NCBI GenBank assembly: GCA_020249925.1
Contig: JADCER010000012.1
Location: 400,617-464,616 of the forward strand
Origin: Roseomonas sp.
GTDB taxonomy: Bacteria > Pseudomonadota > Alphaproteobacteria > Acetobacterales > Acetobacteraceae
Direction of reading: 5' to 3'
Length of the DNA stretch: 64,000 bases
Shown here: positions 36,397-44,327 of the stretch, in pieces
Position numbering within the stretch: the stretch's first letter is position 1
Layout of the letters: each line of letters opens with the position of its first letter
Position numbers and translations under genes: made by a program
The notes under the pieces: generated by a model
Databases searched by the model: none
What the model was told of the DNA's origin: nothing
Seen by the model: only the letters and a program-made list of their open reading frames with translations

Positions 36397-36428
36397 AGGG
36401 CTTTTCTGGCGCGATGACGGGTGGGCGC
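36397..36428. repeat. 32-nt imperfect direct repeat, right copy (trmJ start)
   Basis: Right-hand partner of 36287-36318. Read in the DUF305 frame it again spells RAFLAR followed by TGA, and that TGA overlaps the trmJ ATG (ATGA). This suggests the DUF305 end and trmJ start were once overlapping and became separated by a duplication with the palindromic element in the middle. Confidence 0.5.
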
Positions 36429-37235
36429 GGGGAAGGGGGGGCGCCACTCACGCCGCCGCCGGGTGAAAGCCCGATCATCGTGCTGGTGCGCCCGCAAATG
36501 GCGCGCAATATCGGCAGCACCGCCCGCGCCATGGCCAATGGTGGCTTGTTTCACCTGCGTATCGTTGCACCACGCGATGGCTGGCCGCAGCCCGATGCAC
36601 TGCCGGCGGCTTCCGGCGCCGATCCCATCATTCATGCGGCACAGGTGTTTGATACACTCGATGCCGCTGTTGCGGATTGCCATCGCGTGTTTGCCACCTG
36701 CCCACGCCCGCGCCATGTCGTGATCCCGGTCCGGGATGCGCGCGCGGGGGCTGAGGATTTGCGCGCCATCACGGCCCGCGGCCAGCGCGTCGCGGTGCTG
36801 TTCGGCCCCGAACGCGCAGGGCTGGAAGCCGAGGATCTGGCGCGCGCCGATACGCTGGTGCGCTATCCGCTAAACCCTGAACATAACTCGCTCAACCTCG
36901 CCCAGGCGGTGATGATCCTCGCCTATGAATGGTGGATGACGGCCGAGGCTACGCCGCCGCGCTACCTCATGACCAATGAAACCCATGTCGCGACCAAGGG
37001 CGAATTGGACATATTTCTGGGCCGGCTGATCGCGGAATTGGATGCCTCAGGCTTCCTCGACAATCAGGAAAAGCGCCCTGGCATGGTGCGGAACTTGCGC
37101 CATTGGTTCCAGCGGGGCGAGGTGACGGAACAGGAACTCCGTACGCTGCATGGCGTGGTGACGGAGCTATCGCGCGGGCGCATGCAGCGCGGCCGTCCGC
37201 CGCGTGATGATGTGAAGGCGCCCTGGGAAGAATAG
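36414..37235 (+). CDS. trmJ: tRNA 2'-O-methyltransferase of the TrmJ/SpoU type
   Basis: 273 residues. A SPOUT-fold methyltransferase: IIVLVRPQMARNIGSTARAM carries motif 1 with the catalytic Arg/Asn, AVLFGPERAGLEAEDL is motif 2, and YPLNPEHNSLNLAQAVMIL motif 3. The C-terminal extension of about 90 residues distinguishes TrmJ from shorter SpoU proteins; TrmJ methylates position 32 in the anticodon loop of several tRNAs. Copies of the palindromic repeat lie on both sides of the gene, in the same orientation; the right one starts two bases after the stop. Confidence 0.85.
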   Translation: MTGGRGEGGAPLTPPPGESPIIVLVRPQMARNIGSTARAMANGGLFHLRIVAPRDGWPQPDALPAASGADPIIHAAQVFDTLDAAVADCHRVFATCPRPRHVVIPVRDARAGAEDLRAITARGQRVAVLFGPERAGLEAEDLARADTLVRYPLNPEHNSLNLAQAVMILAYEWWMTAEATPPRYLMTNETHVATKGELDIFLGRLIAELDASGFLDNQEKRPGMVRNLRHWFQRGEVTEQELRTLHGVVTELSRGRMQRGRPPRDDVKAPWEE

Positions 37236-37236
37236 G

Positions 37237-37290
37237 TTTGGTCGCATTTTCCGAGCCGCCAAGCGATGCCGCTTGGCTTGAAAATGCTCC
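37237..37290 (-). repeat. Palindromic repeat, copy 2 (with compensatory stem change)
   Basis: A 54-bp copy, same orientation as copy 1. The inner stem reads CCAAGCG/CGCTTGG instead of CCAAGTG/CACTTGG, so a T-A pair has become C-G on both arms, which supports selection on the folded form. It starts two bases after the trmJ stop codon and is followed at once by the terminator. Confidence 0.8.
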
Positions 37291-37294
37291 ATAA

Positions 37295-37326
37295 AAAAAC
37301 CGGCCAGCTTGCGCTGACCGGTTTTT
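37295..37326. terminator. Bidirectional intrinsic terminator between trmJ and pntB
   Basis: AAAAACCGG (37295-37303) pairs with CCGGTTTTT (37318-37326) and CAGC with GCTG inside, with one C/A mismatch and a TTGC loop. A/T tracts on both sides allow termination in both directions between the convergent genes. Confidence 0.85.
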
Positions 37327-37343
37327 CGGGAACCAAACGCCTC

Positions 37344-38750
37344 TCAGCGCTGCAAGGCCTGCACAATTTCCTGCGTGACCTTCTTCGCATCGCCGAATAG
37401 CATCATGGTATTCGGGCGGAAGAACAACTCATTATCCACGCCGGCATAACCGCTTGCCATGCCGCGCTTGATGAAGAACACGGTTTTCGCGCGTTCCACA
37501 TCCAGAATGGGCATGCCGTAAATCGCAGATGATTTATCGGTTTTCGCGGCAGGATTGGTCACGTCATTCGCCCCGATCACAAAGGCCACATCGGCATCGG
37601 CGAATTCGGGGTTGATCTCCTCAAGCTCAAACACCTCATCATAAGGCACATTGGCTTCGGCCAGCAGCACGTTCATATGGCCGGGCATACGGCCTGCCAC
37701 AGGATGGATGGCGTATTTGATCTCGGCGCCTTCCTTCTTGAGCAGATCAGCCATTTCACGCAGCACCTGCTGCGCCTGCGCCACCGCCATGCCATAGCCA
37801 GGCACCACGATGATCTTCTGCGCATTCTTCATCATATAGGCCGCGTCTTCCGGGCTGCCGGCCTTGACCGGCGGACGGTCCGCTGCCGCACCACCCGCTG
37901 CCGCCGCGCCGCCTTCGGAACCAAAGCCACCCAGCAGCACATTGATGATGCTGCGGTTCATGCCCTTACACATGATGTAGGACAGGATGGCACCCGAAGC
38001 GCCGACCAGCGCGCCGGTCACAATCAACAACAGATTGCCGATGGTGAAGCCAATGCCCGCCGCCGCCCAGCCGGAATAGCTGTTCAGCATGGACACAACC
38101 ACGGGCATATCCGCGCCACCAATCGGGATGATCAGCAGGAAGCCTAGCACAAAGGACAGGATCGCAATCAGCCAGAAGAGCACATCACTGCCCGTGATCA
38201 CGAACAACACCACCAGCAGCGCCAGCAAAATACCAAGCCCCAGGTTCAGCATATGCTGACCCTTGAACATGATCGGCGCGCCAGACATGCGGCCATCCAG
38301 CTTCGCAAAGGCAATCACAGAGCCCGAGAAGGTGATGGCGCCAATCGCAAGACCAAGCGACATTTCCACGAGCGACGCGGCCTTGATATTGCCGCGCACG
38401 CCAATGCCAAAACTCTCCGGCGCATAAAACGCCGCCGCCGCCACGAATACGGCTGCGAGACCCACCAGCGAATGGAAGGCCGCGACAAGCTGCGGCAGTG
38501 ACGTCATTTGAATGCGCTGCGCCACAACCGTGCCGAGCGTGCCACCAAGGGCAAGCCCCGCGATCACCAGCGCAATGCCGCCAATATCCATGCCGGGCTT
38601 CAGCAGCGTCGCCACAATGGCCACCGCCATGCCGATCATGCCAAACATATTGCCCTGGCGGCTGGTTTCCGGATGGCTCAGGCCACGCAGCGCCAGAATG
38701 AACAGCACTGACGCAACCAGATACGCCAATGTCAGAAGAGTGGTCGCCAT
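37344..38750 (-). CDS. pntB: Proton-translocating NAD(P) transhydrogenase, beta subunit
   Basis: 468 residues. The N-terminal half has about nine hydrophobic segments that, together with PntAB, form the proton channel; the C-terminal NADP domain contains VVPGYGMAVAQAQ and FVIGANDVTNPAAK. It couples hydride transfer from NADH to NADP+ with proton influx, supplying NADPH for reactions such as the glutathione reductase encoded at 22.8 kb. It is the last gene of the minus-strand operon pntAA-pntAB-pntB, starting 4 bp after pntAB. Confidence 0.95.
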   Translation of the reverse strand: MATTLLTLAYLVASVLFILALRGLSHPETSRQGNMFGMIGMAVAIVATLLKPGMDIGGIALVIAGLALGGTLGTVVAQRIQMTSLPQLVAAFHSLVGLAAVFVAAAAFYAPESFGIGVRGNIKAASLVEMSLGLAIGAITFSGSVIAFAKLDGRMSGAPIMFKGQHMLNLGLGILLALLVVLFVITGSDVLFWLIAILSFVLGFLLIIPIGGADMPVVVSMLNSYSGWAAAGIGFTIGNLLLIVTGALVGASGAILSYIMCKGMNRSIINVLLGGFGSEGGAAAAGGAAADRPPVKAGSPEDAAYMMKNAQKIIVVPGYGMAVAQAQQVLREMADLLKKEGAEIKYAIHPVAGRMPGHMNVLLAEANVPYDEVFELEEINPEFADADVAFVIGANDVTNPAAKTDKSSAIYGMPILDVERAKTVFFIKRGMASGYAGVDNELFFRPNTMMLFGDAKKVTQEIVQALQR

Positions 38751-38754
38751 GATC

Positions 38755-39150
38755 TCAGCTCCCCTTCTTCTTGAACATGGCCAACATTCGGCGCGTCACC
38801 ATGAAGCCGCCAAAGATGTTCACGGCAGCGAGTGTGACGCCAATGAAGCCGAAAATACGTGCAACCCAGCCATCGGCGGTGCCGGCGGCCAGAATGGCGC
38901 CGACCACAATCACCGATGAAATGGCATTGGTCACACCCATCAGCGGCGAATGCAGCGCGGGCGTCACGTTCCACACCACATGATAGCCCACAAAGCAGGC
39001 CAGCAGGAAAATGGTGAGCAGATACAAAAACGGCTCAGCCGCTGCGGCCACCGGGGCCACGGCTTCCGCCGCGCGGCGGGCCTGTTCGGCCAATTCAAGG
39101 GCGCGTTGCGCCGTGCTGGCCGCCTGATTGGCGAGTTCGGTCGCGTTCAT
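38755..39150 (-). CDS. pntAB: Transhydrogenase alpha subunit, membrane part
   Basis: 131 residues. A polar, Ala/Glu-rich N-terminus of about 40 residues is followed by three or four hydrophobic helices ([20 protein letters not shown] and others). It corresponds to the C-terminal membrane part of E. coli PntA, encoded as a separate gene as is usual in alphaproteobacteria. It overlaps nothing but is 11 bp from pntAA and 4 bp from pntB. Confidence 0.92.
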   Translation of the reverse strand: MNATELANQAASTAQRALELAEQARRAAEAVAPVAAAAEPFLYLLTIFLLACFVGYHVVWNVTPALHSPLMGVTNAISSVIVVGAILAAGTADGWVARIFGFIGVTLAAVNIFGGFMVTRRMLAMFKKKGS

Positions 39151-39161
39151 CCGAATTCTCC

Positions 39162-40319
39162 TTAGCCTGCCTGAGCCGGCTTCATTTGCGGGTGCACCAC
39201 GGCCCCGCCGCGCGTGAGCGCTACACCCTTCACAATCTCATCTTCTTCGGAAAGCTTGGGCGCCTTGGCGTCCTTGTCCCAGAAGGTAGAAAGGAAGGTC
39301 AGCAGATTGCGCGCATAAAGCGCGGAAGCGGCTGCGGGAATGCGTCCAGGCCAATTGGTATAGCCCAGGATCTTCACGCCATTTTCGGTGACGAAAAGCT
39401 CACCCGGCTTGGTCAGCGCGCAATTGCCGCCTGCGTCGGACGCGATATCCACAATCACCGAACCGGGCTTCATGGCAGCGACCATTTCGGCCGTTACCAG
39501 AATGGGCGCGCGGCGGCCCTGCACCAAGGCGGTGCAGATCACGACATCCTGCTTGGCGATATGCGCGGCGACCACTTCCGCCTGCTTGGCGTAGAAGGCA
39601 GCCGAAAGCTGTTTCGCATAACCGCCCGCGGTTTGCGCGGCCTTGCTTTCTTCATCCTCGTAGCCCACGAAGCTGGCGCCGAGGGATTTGATTTCTTCCT
39701 TGGCGGCTGGGCGCACATCGGTCGCGGAGACACGGCCACCCAGGCGCCGCGCGGTCGCAATCGCCTGCAAGCCGGCCACACCGGCGCCCATGATGAAGGC
39801 ATTGGCCGCGGGCACGGTGCCGGCGGCAGTCATCATCATGGGAAAGCCCTTGTCATAGGATGTCGCGCCTTCAATGACGGCGCGATAACCGGCCAGATTG
39901 GCCTGGGAAGACAGTACATCCATGGATTGCGCGCGTGTGATGCGCGGCAGCAATTCCATGGCGCAAGCGTCAATCCCGGCAGCCGCATAGCGCCCGGCGG
40001 CCTCGGCATCGGCGGCCAGCGTCGCAATCAGCAGCGCGCCGCGCGGGATCAGCGAAAGCTCATCCACCGCGCCTTCGCCGGCGGCAAGCGGCGCACGCAC
40101 CTTCAGCACAATATTGGCCCCGGCCAGCGCCCCGGCGGCATCGGCAGCCAGGCTGGCGCCCGCATCCGCGAAGGCGGCATCGGTAATGCCAGAGGCCAAG
40201 CCCGCCCCGGCTTCGACAGCCAGGGTGCAGCCCATGCCAATCAGCTTCTTCACGGTCTCCGGCGTCGCGGCAACCCGCGTCTCACCGGCCCGGCGTTCTT
40301 TCAGAACGGCCACTTTCAT
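39162..40319 (-). CDS. pntAA: Transhydrogenase alpha subunit, NAD-binding part
   Basis: 385 residues from ATG 40319, giving the standard start [20 protein letters not shown]; an upstream in-frame start at 40334 is less likely. The alanine dehydrogenase-like fold shows [30 protein letters not shown] (NAD-binding glycine motif) and [19 protein letters not shown]. It binds NAD(H) in the cytoplasm and docks on PntAB/PntB. Divergent from the NTF2-like gene over about 200 bp, which should contain both promoters. Confidence 0.95.
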   Translation of the reverse strand: MKVAVLKERRAGETRVAATPETVKKLIGMGCTLAVEAGAGLASGITDAAFADAGASLAADAAGALAGANIVLKVRAPLAAGEGAVDELSLIPRGALLIATLAADAEAAGRYAAAGIDACAMELLPRITRAQSMDVLSSQANLAGYRAVIEGATSYDKGFPMMMTAAGTVPAANAFIMGAGVAGLQAIATARRLGGRVSATDVRPAAKEEIKSLGASFVGYEDEESKAAQTAGGYAKQLSAAFYAKQAEVVAAHIAKQDVVICTALVQGRRAPILVTAEMVAAMKPGSVIVDIASDAGGNCALTKPGELFVTENGVKILGYTNWPGRIPAAASALYARNLLTFLSTFWDKDAKAPKLSEEDEIVKGVALTRGGAVVHPQMKPAQAG

Positions 40320-40526
40320 AAGGGATACCCCCAAAAGGACAGATTGTGCGCCGCACTACAGGCGCGGGGCCCGGGTGTCCACCCAGGCCGGCCCTTCCAA
40401 AAGGGGGTGCCGCGCCAAATTGCAACCCCAAGGCGCGGCTTTTTGGGCCGGTTGTGCCTTGCGTATGGGCATTTCCCGGGCGCAGAGTTTGCCCGACTGC
40501 GGATCACCGCAGCAGGAGGAAAGCCA

Positions 40527-40985
40527 ATGTCCATGAAACGCCGCCATTTGGCGCTGGCTGGGGCCGCGGCCCTGGCTGCCGCCAATCTCAACCCCCCAAC
40601 CGCCCAGGCCCAGGGCAGCGATGCCGCCGCCGTTGCCGCCGCGGTTGATGCGCTCACCAAGGCCATGCTGGCCGGGGACCGCGCCGGGCTGATGGCCGTG
40701 ACGCATGAAAGATTAAGCTACGGCCATTCCGCCGGCCGGATCGAAAACCGCCAGCAATTCATTGACCCGCTGGTGAACAAGACCTCGGTCTTCCGGTCCA
40801 TCACCGTTTCCGATCAGACGATTGATGTGGTCGGCGATGACGCCATTGTGCGCCATGTACTGCGCGGTGAATCCGAAAGTGGCGGGCGGGTGAACCCGGT
40901 CAATATCGGCATATTGCAGGTGTGGAAGAAGCAGCCCGATGGCTGGAAGCTGCTCGCGCGGCAGGCCTTCACGCGGCCTAGCTGA
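40527..40985 (+). CDS. Exported NTF2/SnoaL-like protein (DUF4440 type)
   Basis: 152 residues from ATG 40527, after AGGAGGAAA; longer in-frame starts would pass through unrelated sequence. The N-terminus KRRHLALAGAAALAAA with an RR pair resembles a Tat signal, ending AQAQG. The rest fits the small alpha+beta barrel: alpha helices with ALTKAMLAGDRAGLMAVTHE, then beta strands through VRHVLRGESES and ILQVWKKQPDGWKLLARQAF. Family members are ketosteroid-isomerase-like and of mixed function. No catalytic assignment is made. Confidence 0.72.
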   Translation: MSMKRRHLALAGAAALAAANLNPPTAQAQGSDAAAVAAAVDALTKAMLAGDRAGLMAVTHERLSYGHSAGRIENRQQFIDPLVNKTSVFRSITVSDQTIDVVGDDAIVRHVLRGESESGGRVNPVNIGILQVWKKQPDGWKLLARQAFTRPS

Positions 40986-40996
40986 AGCTGGGCTGG

Positions 40997-41023
40997 GGCG
41001 CCCCCAGACCCGGGGGCGCCTTT
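40997..41023. terminator. GC-rich hairpin terminator between convergent genes
   Basis: GGCGCCCCC (40997-41005) pairs perfectly with GGGGGCGCC (41012-41020) around AGACCC, followed by TTT. The T-run is short, but the position between two convergent stops and the 9-bp GC stem make terminator function likely. Confidence 0.65.
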
Positions 41024-41032
41024 GAAGCTCAT

Positions 41033-42409
41033 TCAGCCAGGCGTTGTCGTCGGCACGCCCGCCTCTACAATCGCCGCCTTCTGGCGTTCGGCGATTTTCG
41101 CCACATCGAAATCGGCGATCATTTCCTGAAAGAGCTGATGCCAATTGAGCTTGGCATTGAGCCGCAGGAATACCGCACCCAGCCCAATCGCCGCGCGATC
41201 CATGAGCGGGAATTCGCGCGGAATGCGCACGCCCCCGGTGCGCTTGAGCCCGGCATGCACCTGTTCGGCGATGCGCCGCCCATATTGCGGGTCATCGCTT
41301 TCCTGAATGGGCCGCACACGATCTTCCAGCAGCGGTTCATAAAGGAAGCGCGCCCACATATTCAGCACTTCCATCGTCTCGCGCTTCAAATCCTTGAAGC
41401 CCCAGATACGATAGGCCTCTGCCGCCTTGTCGAAATTCCCATCGCGCACGGCTTCATACAGCATGATCACGCCGCCCACGAAGCGCGGTTCAAAAATCCG
41501 CACCACGCCGAAATCAAGCAGATTGATGCCAAAGCCATCATTATCCGGCGCATCGGCATGCACCTGGTAATTGCCAAGATGCGGATCGCCATGGATCACC
41601 GCATAGCGATAGAAGGGCACATACCAGGCACGGAACAGGGCGCGGGCATAGGCGGCGCGTTCTTCTTCCGGCGGGTCCTCATCAATCCGTCGCTGGATGG
41701 CCCGGCCCTCCAGCCAGGACATCGTCAGCAAGCGCTTGGTGCAATAGGCTTCCACCGGCACGGGCACGCGCACACTGGGCACATCGCGCAGCATGATGCC
41801 ATAAAGCCGCTGCTGCGATGCTTCGCGCAGGTAATCCAGTTCCTCGCGCAGGCGCTCGGAAAGCTCAAGATAGGCTTCCTCATTCTCAAGCGCGCTATCC
41901 ATGCGGCGATACAGGCTCATGGCGATCTTCAATTGCCTGAGATCGGCTTCCACCACGCTTGCCATATCCGGGTATTGCAGCTTGCACGCCACACGCTGGC
42001 CATCGGGCAGCACGGCGCGATGCACCTGACCGAGGGAGGCAGCAGCCGCAGCCTCACGCTCGAAGGATTTGAATTTGCTTTCCCAAGCCGGGCCCAATTC
42101 GCTCATCATGCGCCGGCGCACAAAGGGCCAGCCCATGGGCGGTGCATTGGCCTGAAGGGTCGCCAATTCCTTGGCGATTTCAGGCGGCAGCGCATCCGGC
42201 ACGGTGGAGAGGAATTGCGCGATCTTCATCATGGGTCCCTTGAGGGAACCCAGCACTGCCTTCAAATCCTCGGCGTGCTTTTCATCGGATTTCAGGCCGA
42301 ACAGCTTATGGCCGGCCACACGCGCCGCCATGCCGGTGACGGCGCCGGAAGTGCGCACCATGCGGCGCACTTCGCCAAAAATCGAATGCGCTTCCCGATC
42401 TTCAGCCAT
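41033..42409 (-). CDS. ABC1/UbiB-family atypical kinase
   Basis: 458 residues from ATG 42409, overlapping the end of the upstream peptidase gene by 8 bases. The family's N-terminal signature KxGQ reads K62-I-A-Q65 (MKIAQFLSTVPDALPPE), a known variation within alphaproteobacterial ABC1 proteins. Further kinase landmarks: the alanine-rich loop EAAAAASLGQVHRA, the VACKLQYPD lysine, VIHGDPHLGNYQ and NLLDFGVVRIF. Members act on ubiquinone biosynthesis or lipid handling; which one here is unclear, since it is not next to ubiE or ubiJ. Confidence 0.85.
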   Translation of the reverse strand: MAEDREAHSIFGEVRRMVRTSGAVTGMAARVAGHKLFGLKSDEKHAEDLKAVLGSLKGPMMKIAQFLSTVPDALPPEIAKELATLQANAPPMGWPFVRRRMMSELGPAWESKFKSFEREAAAAASLGQVHRAVLPDGQRVACKLQYPDMASVVEADLRQLKIAMSLYRRMDSALENEEAYLELSERLREELDYLREASQQRLYGIMLRDVPSVRVPVPVEAYCTKRLLTMSWLEGRAIQRRIDEDPPEEERAAYARALFRAWYVPFYRYAVIHGDPHLGNYQVHADAPDNDGFGINLLDFGVVRIFEPRFVGGVIMLYEAVRDGNFDKAAEAYRIWGFKDLKRETMEVLNMWARFLYEPLLEDRVRPIQESDDPQYGRRIAEQVHAGLKRTGGVRIPREFPLMDRAAIGLGAVFLRLNAKLNWHQLFQEMIADFDVAKIAERQKAAIVEAGVPTTTPG

Positions 42410-44249
42410 CCGCGCGCTCGATCTCATCAATGAAGCCCGCAATCACATCAAGCCCGCGCGTCCAGAAGGCCGGGTCTGCGGCATTCAGCCCAAAGGGTGC
42501 GAGCAATTCCTTATGCCGAAGCGTGCCACCGGCGCGCAGCATTTCGATATACTTCGCTTCAAAATCCACAACGCCGCCATCGCGATAGACGCCATACAGC
42601 GCATTCACCAGGCAATCGCCAAAGGCATAAGCATAGACATAAAAGGGCGTGTGGATGAAATGCGGGATATAGGACCAATAAACGTTGTAGTCCGGCGAGA
42701 AATCAAAGGCCGGCCCCAGGCTTTCGGTCTGCACCTGCATCCAAAGCGCGCCGATCTGTTCTGACGATAATTCGCCCTTCGCGCGCGCGTCATGCAGCAA
42801 GGTTTCGAACCGGTAGAAGGCGATCTGGCGCACCACCGTATTCAGCATATCCTCAACCTTGGCGGCGAGAAGCCCGCGGCGCTTGCGCGGATCGGCTTCC
42901 GCATCCAACACCGCGCGGAAGGTCATCATCTCCCCAAAAACCGAGGCGGTTTCAGCCAAAGTCAGCGGGGTTGAGGACATCAGATAGCCCTGTTCGCCTG
43001 CCAGCACCTGATGCACGCCATGGCCCAATTCATGCGCGAGCGTCATCACATCGCGCGCCTTGCCGTGATAATTCACCAGCAGATAGGGATGCGCCGAAGG
43101 CACGGTTGGATGCGCAAAAGCCCCCGATGCCTTGCCGGGGCGGAGTGCCGCATCAATCCAGGGCTTGTCGAAGAATTGCCGGCCAATCTCGGCCAGGCGC
43201 GGGCTGAAGGCGCCATAGGCATCCAGCACCTGCGACACGGCCTTGGGCCAGGGGATCAGGCTGTCATCCTGATCAGGCAGCGGCGCATTGCGGTCCCAAT
43301 GCTGCAATTTCGGCAGGCCAAGCCATTTCGCCTTCATGGCGTAATAGCGATGCGACAGGCGCGGGAAGCTGGCGGTAACGGCGGAAACCAAAGCCTCCAC
43401 CACTTCATCTTCCACCATATTGGCGCGGTTGCGCGCGGAAGCTGGGCGCGGGTAGCGCCGCCACTTGTCAATGATTTCCTTGTCTTTCGCGAGCGTATTT
43501 GTGATCAGCGTAAACAGCCGGCCCTTTTCCGCGAAGGCGGCCGATACCCCCTTGGCGGCGGCTTCGCGCACCGCGCGATCCCCATCGGAAAGCTTATTCA
43601 GCGCGTCCGAAACCGTCAGGCTTTCCGTGCCACTCGGCAGCGGCACGCTCACCTTCATGGTGGCGATGGTCTCGTCAAACAGCCGGTTCCAGGCGGACCG
43701 GCCCGTCACTTCCTTTTCATGCAGCAGCTTTTCCACCTCATCGGAAAGCTGATGCGGGCGGAAAACGCGAAGATCGCGCAACCAAGGACGAAAGCGGGCC
43801 AGCGCGGCGGAATCGGTGCATTTCTTATCCAGCACCGCATCTTCCAGCCGGTTCAATTCCAGCGTGAAGAAGATCAAATGGCTGCTGATCGTGGTCGCGC
43901 GTTCCTGCATGGTTTGATAGAAGCGCCCATTGGCAGGGTCTTCCGCATCGCCGCTGAACACCAGCTGGGCATAGGACATGACGCGGCCGAGCACTTCCTC
44001 AATCGCCTCATATTCAGCAATCGCCGCTGCCAATTCATTGCCGGAAATGGCGGTGAGCTTGCCGGCAAGCCGCGCGGAAAAGGCCCGCGCCTTGGCCTCG
44101 GCGCCGTCCAGGTCGCGGGTGAGCGCCGGGTCATCCGGCGCCTTATACAGGTCCGATAGGTCCCAGACGGGAAGGTTGGCAGCGGCGGCGCCGCCATCAA
44201 GCGGGGCGCGGAGCGGGGCGGGAGAGATGATTCGGTTCACCCCCCTCAT
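42402..44249 (-). CDS. pepF: Oligoendopeptidase F (M3 metallopeptidase)
   Basis: 615 residues from ATG 44249; the frame is open further upstream but that part is Arg/Cys-rich and unlike the family. The zinc motif is LAHELGHGVHQ, with a downstream glutamate in SVFGEMMTF. The N-terminal helical region and the length fit PepF, a cytoplasmic enzyme that cleaves short oligopeptides. It is divergent from the acyl-CoA synthetase gene and overlaps the ABC1 kinase gene at its end. Confidence 0.88.
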   Translation of the reverse strand: MRGVNRIISPAPLRAPLDGGAAAANLPVWDLSDLYKAPDDPALTRDLDGAEAKARAFSARLAGKLTAISGNELAAAIAEYEAIEEVLGRVMSYAQLVFSGDAEDPANGRFYQTMQERATTISSHLIFFTLELNRLEDAVLDKKCTDSAALARFRPWLRDLRVFRPHQLSDEVEKLLHEKEVTGRSAWNRLFDETIATMKVSVPLPSGTESLTVSDALNKLSDGDRAVREAAAKGVSAAFAEKGRLFTLITNTLAKDKEIIDKWRRYPRPASARNRANMVEDEVVEALVSAVTASFPRLSHRYYAMKAKWLGLPKLQHWDRNAPLPDQDDSLIPWPKAVSQVLDAYGAFSPRLAEIGRQFFDKPWIDAALRPGKASGAFAHPTVPSAHPYLLVNYHGKARDVMTLAHELGHGVHQVLAGEQGYLMSSTPLTLAETASVFGEMMTFRAVLDAEADPRKRRGLLAAKVEDMLNTVVRQIAFYRFETLLHDARAKGELSSEQIGALWMQVQTESLGPAFDFSPDYNVYWSYIPHFIHTPFYVYAYAFGDCLVNALYGVYRDGGVVDFEAKYIEMLRAGGTLRHKELLAPFGLNAADPAFWTRGLDVIAGFIDEIERADG

Positions 44250-44327
44250 ATAGAGCGAAGCAGCGCATGGCCAAGCGGCAAGCCGCGCCCTACATGAGGC
44301 GCCGAGGCGTAAAACGGGGGGAAGGGA

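Noticed and set aside
36304..36417. 37-codon frame through the palindromic repeat ending at the trmJ ATG
   Set aside because: Its reading frame is explained by the duplicated RAFLAR end and the repeat; no ribosome binding site is visible and the repeat translation is unlikely to be selected as protein.
39186..40526. Long plus-strand frame running into the NTF2-like gene
   Set aside because: It is antisense to pntAA and reads as Gly/His/Arg-rich filler. The ATG at 40527 with AGGAGG and a signal peptide is the real start.
41138..42433. 431-codon open frame antisense to the ABC1 kinase gene
   Set aside because: Histidine-rich chance frame without motif; the kinase signatures lie on the other strand.
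43011..44159. 382-codon open frame antisense to pepF
   Set aside because: No domain and no start signal; the HELGH peptidase on the minus strand is clear.
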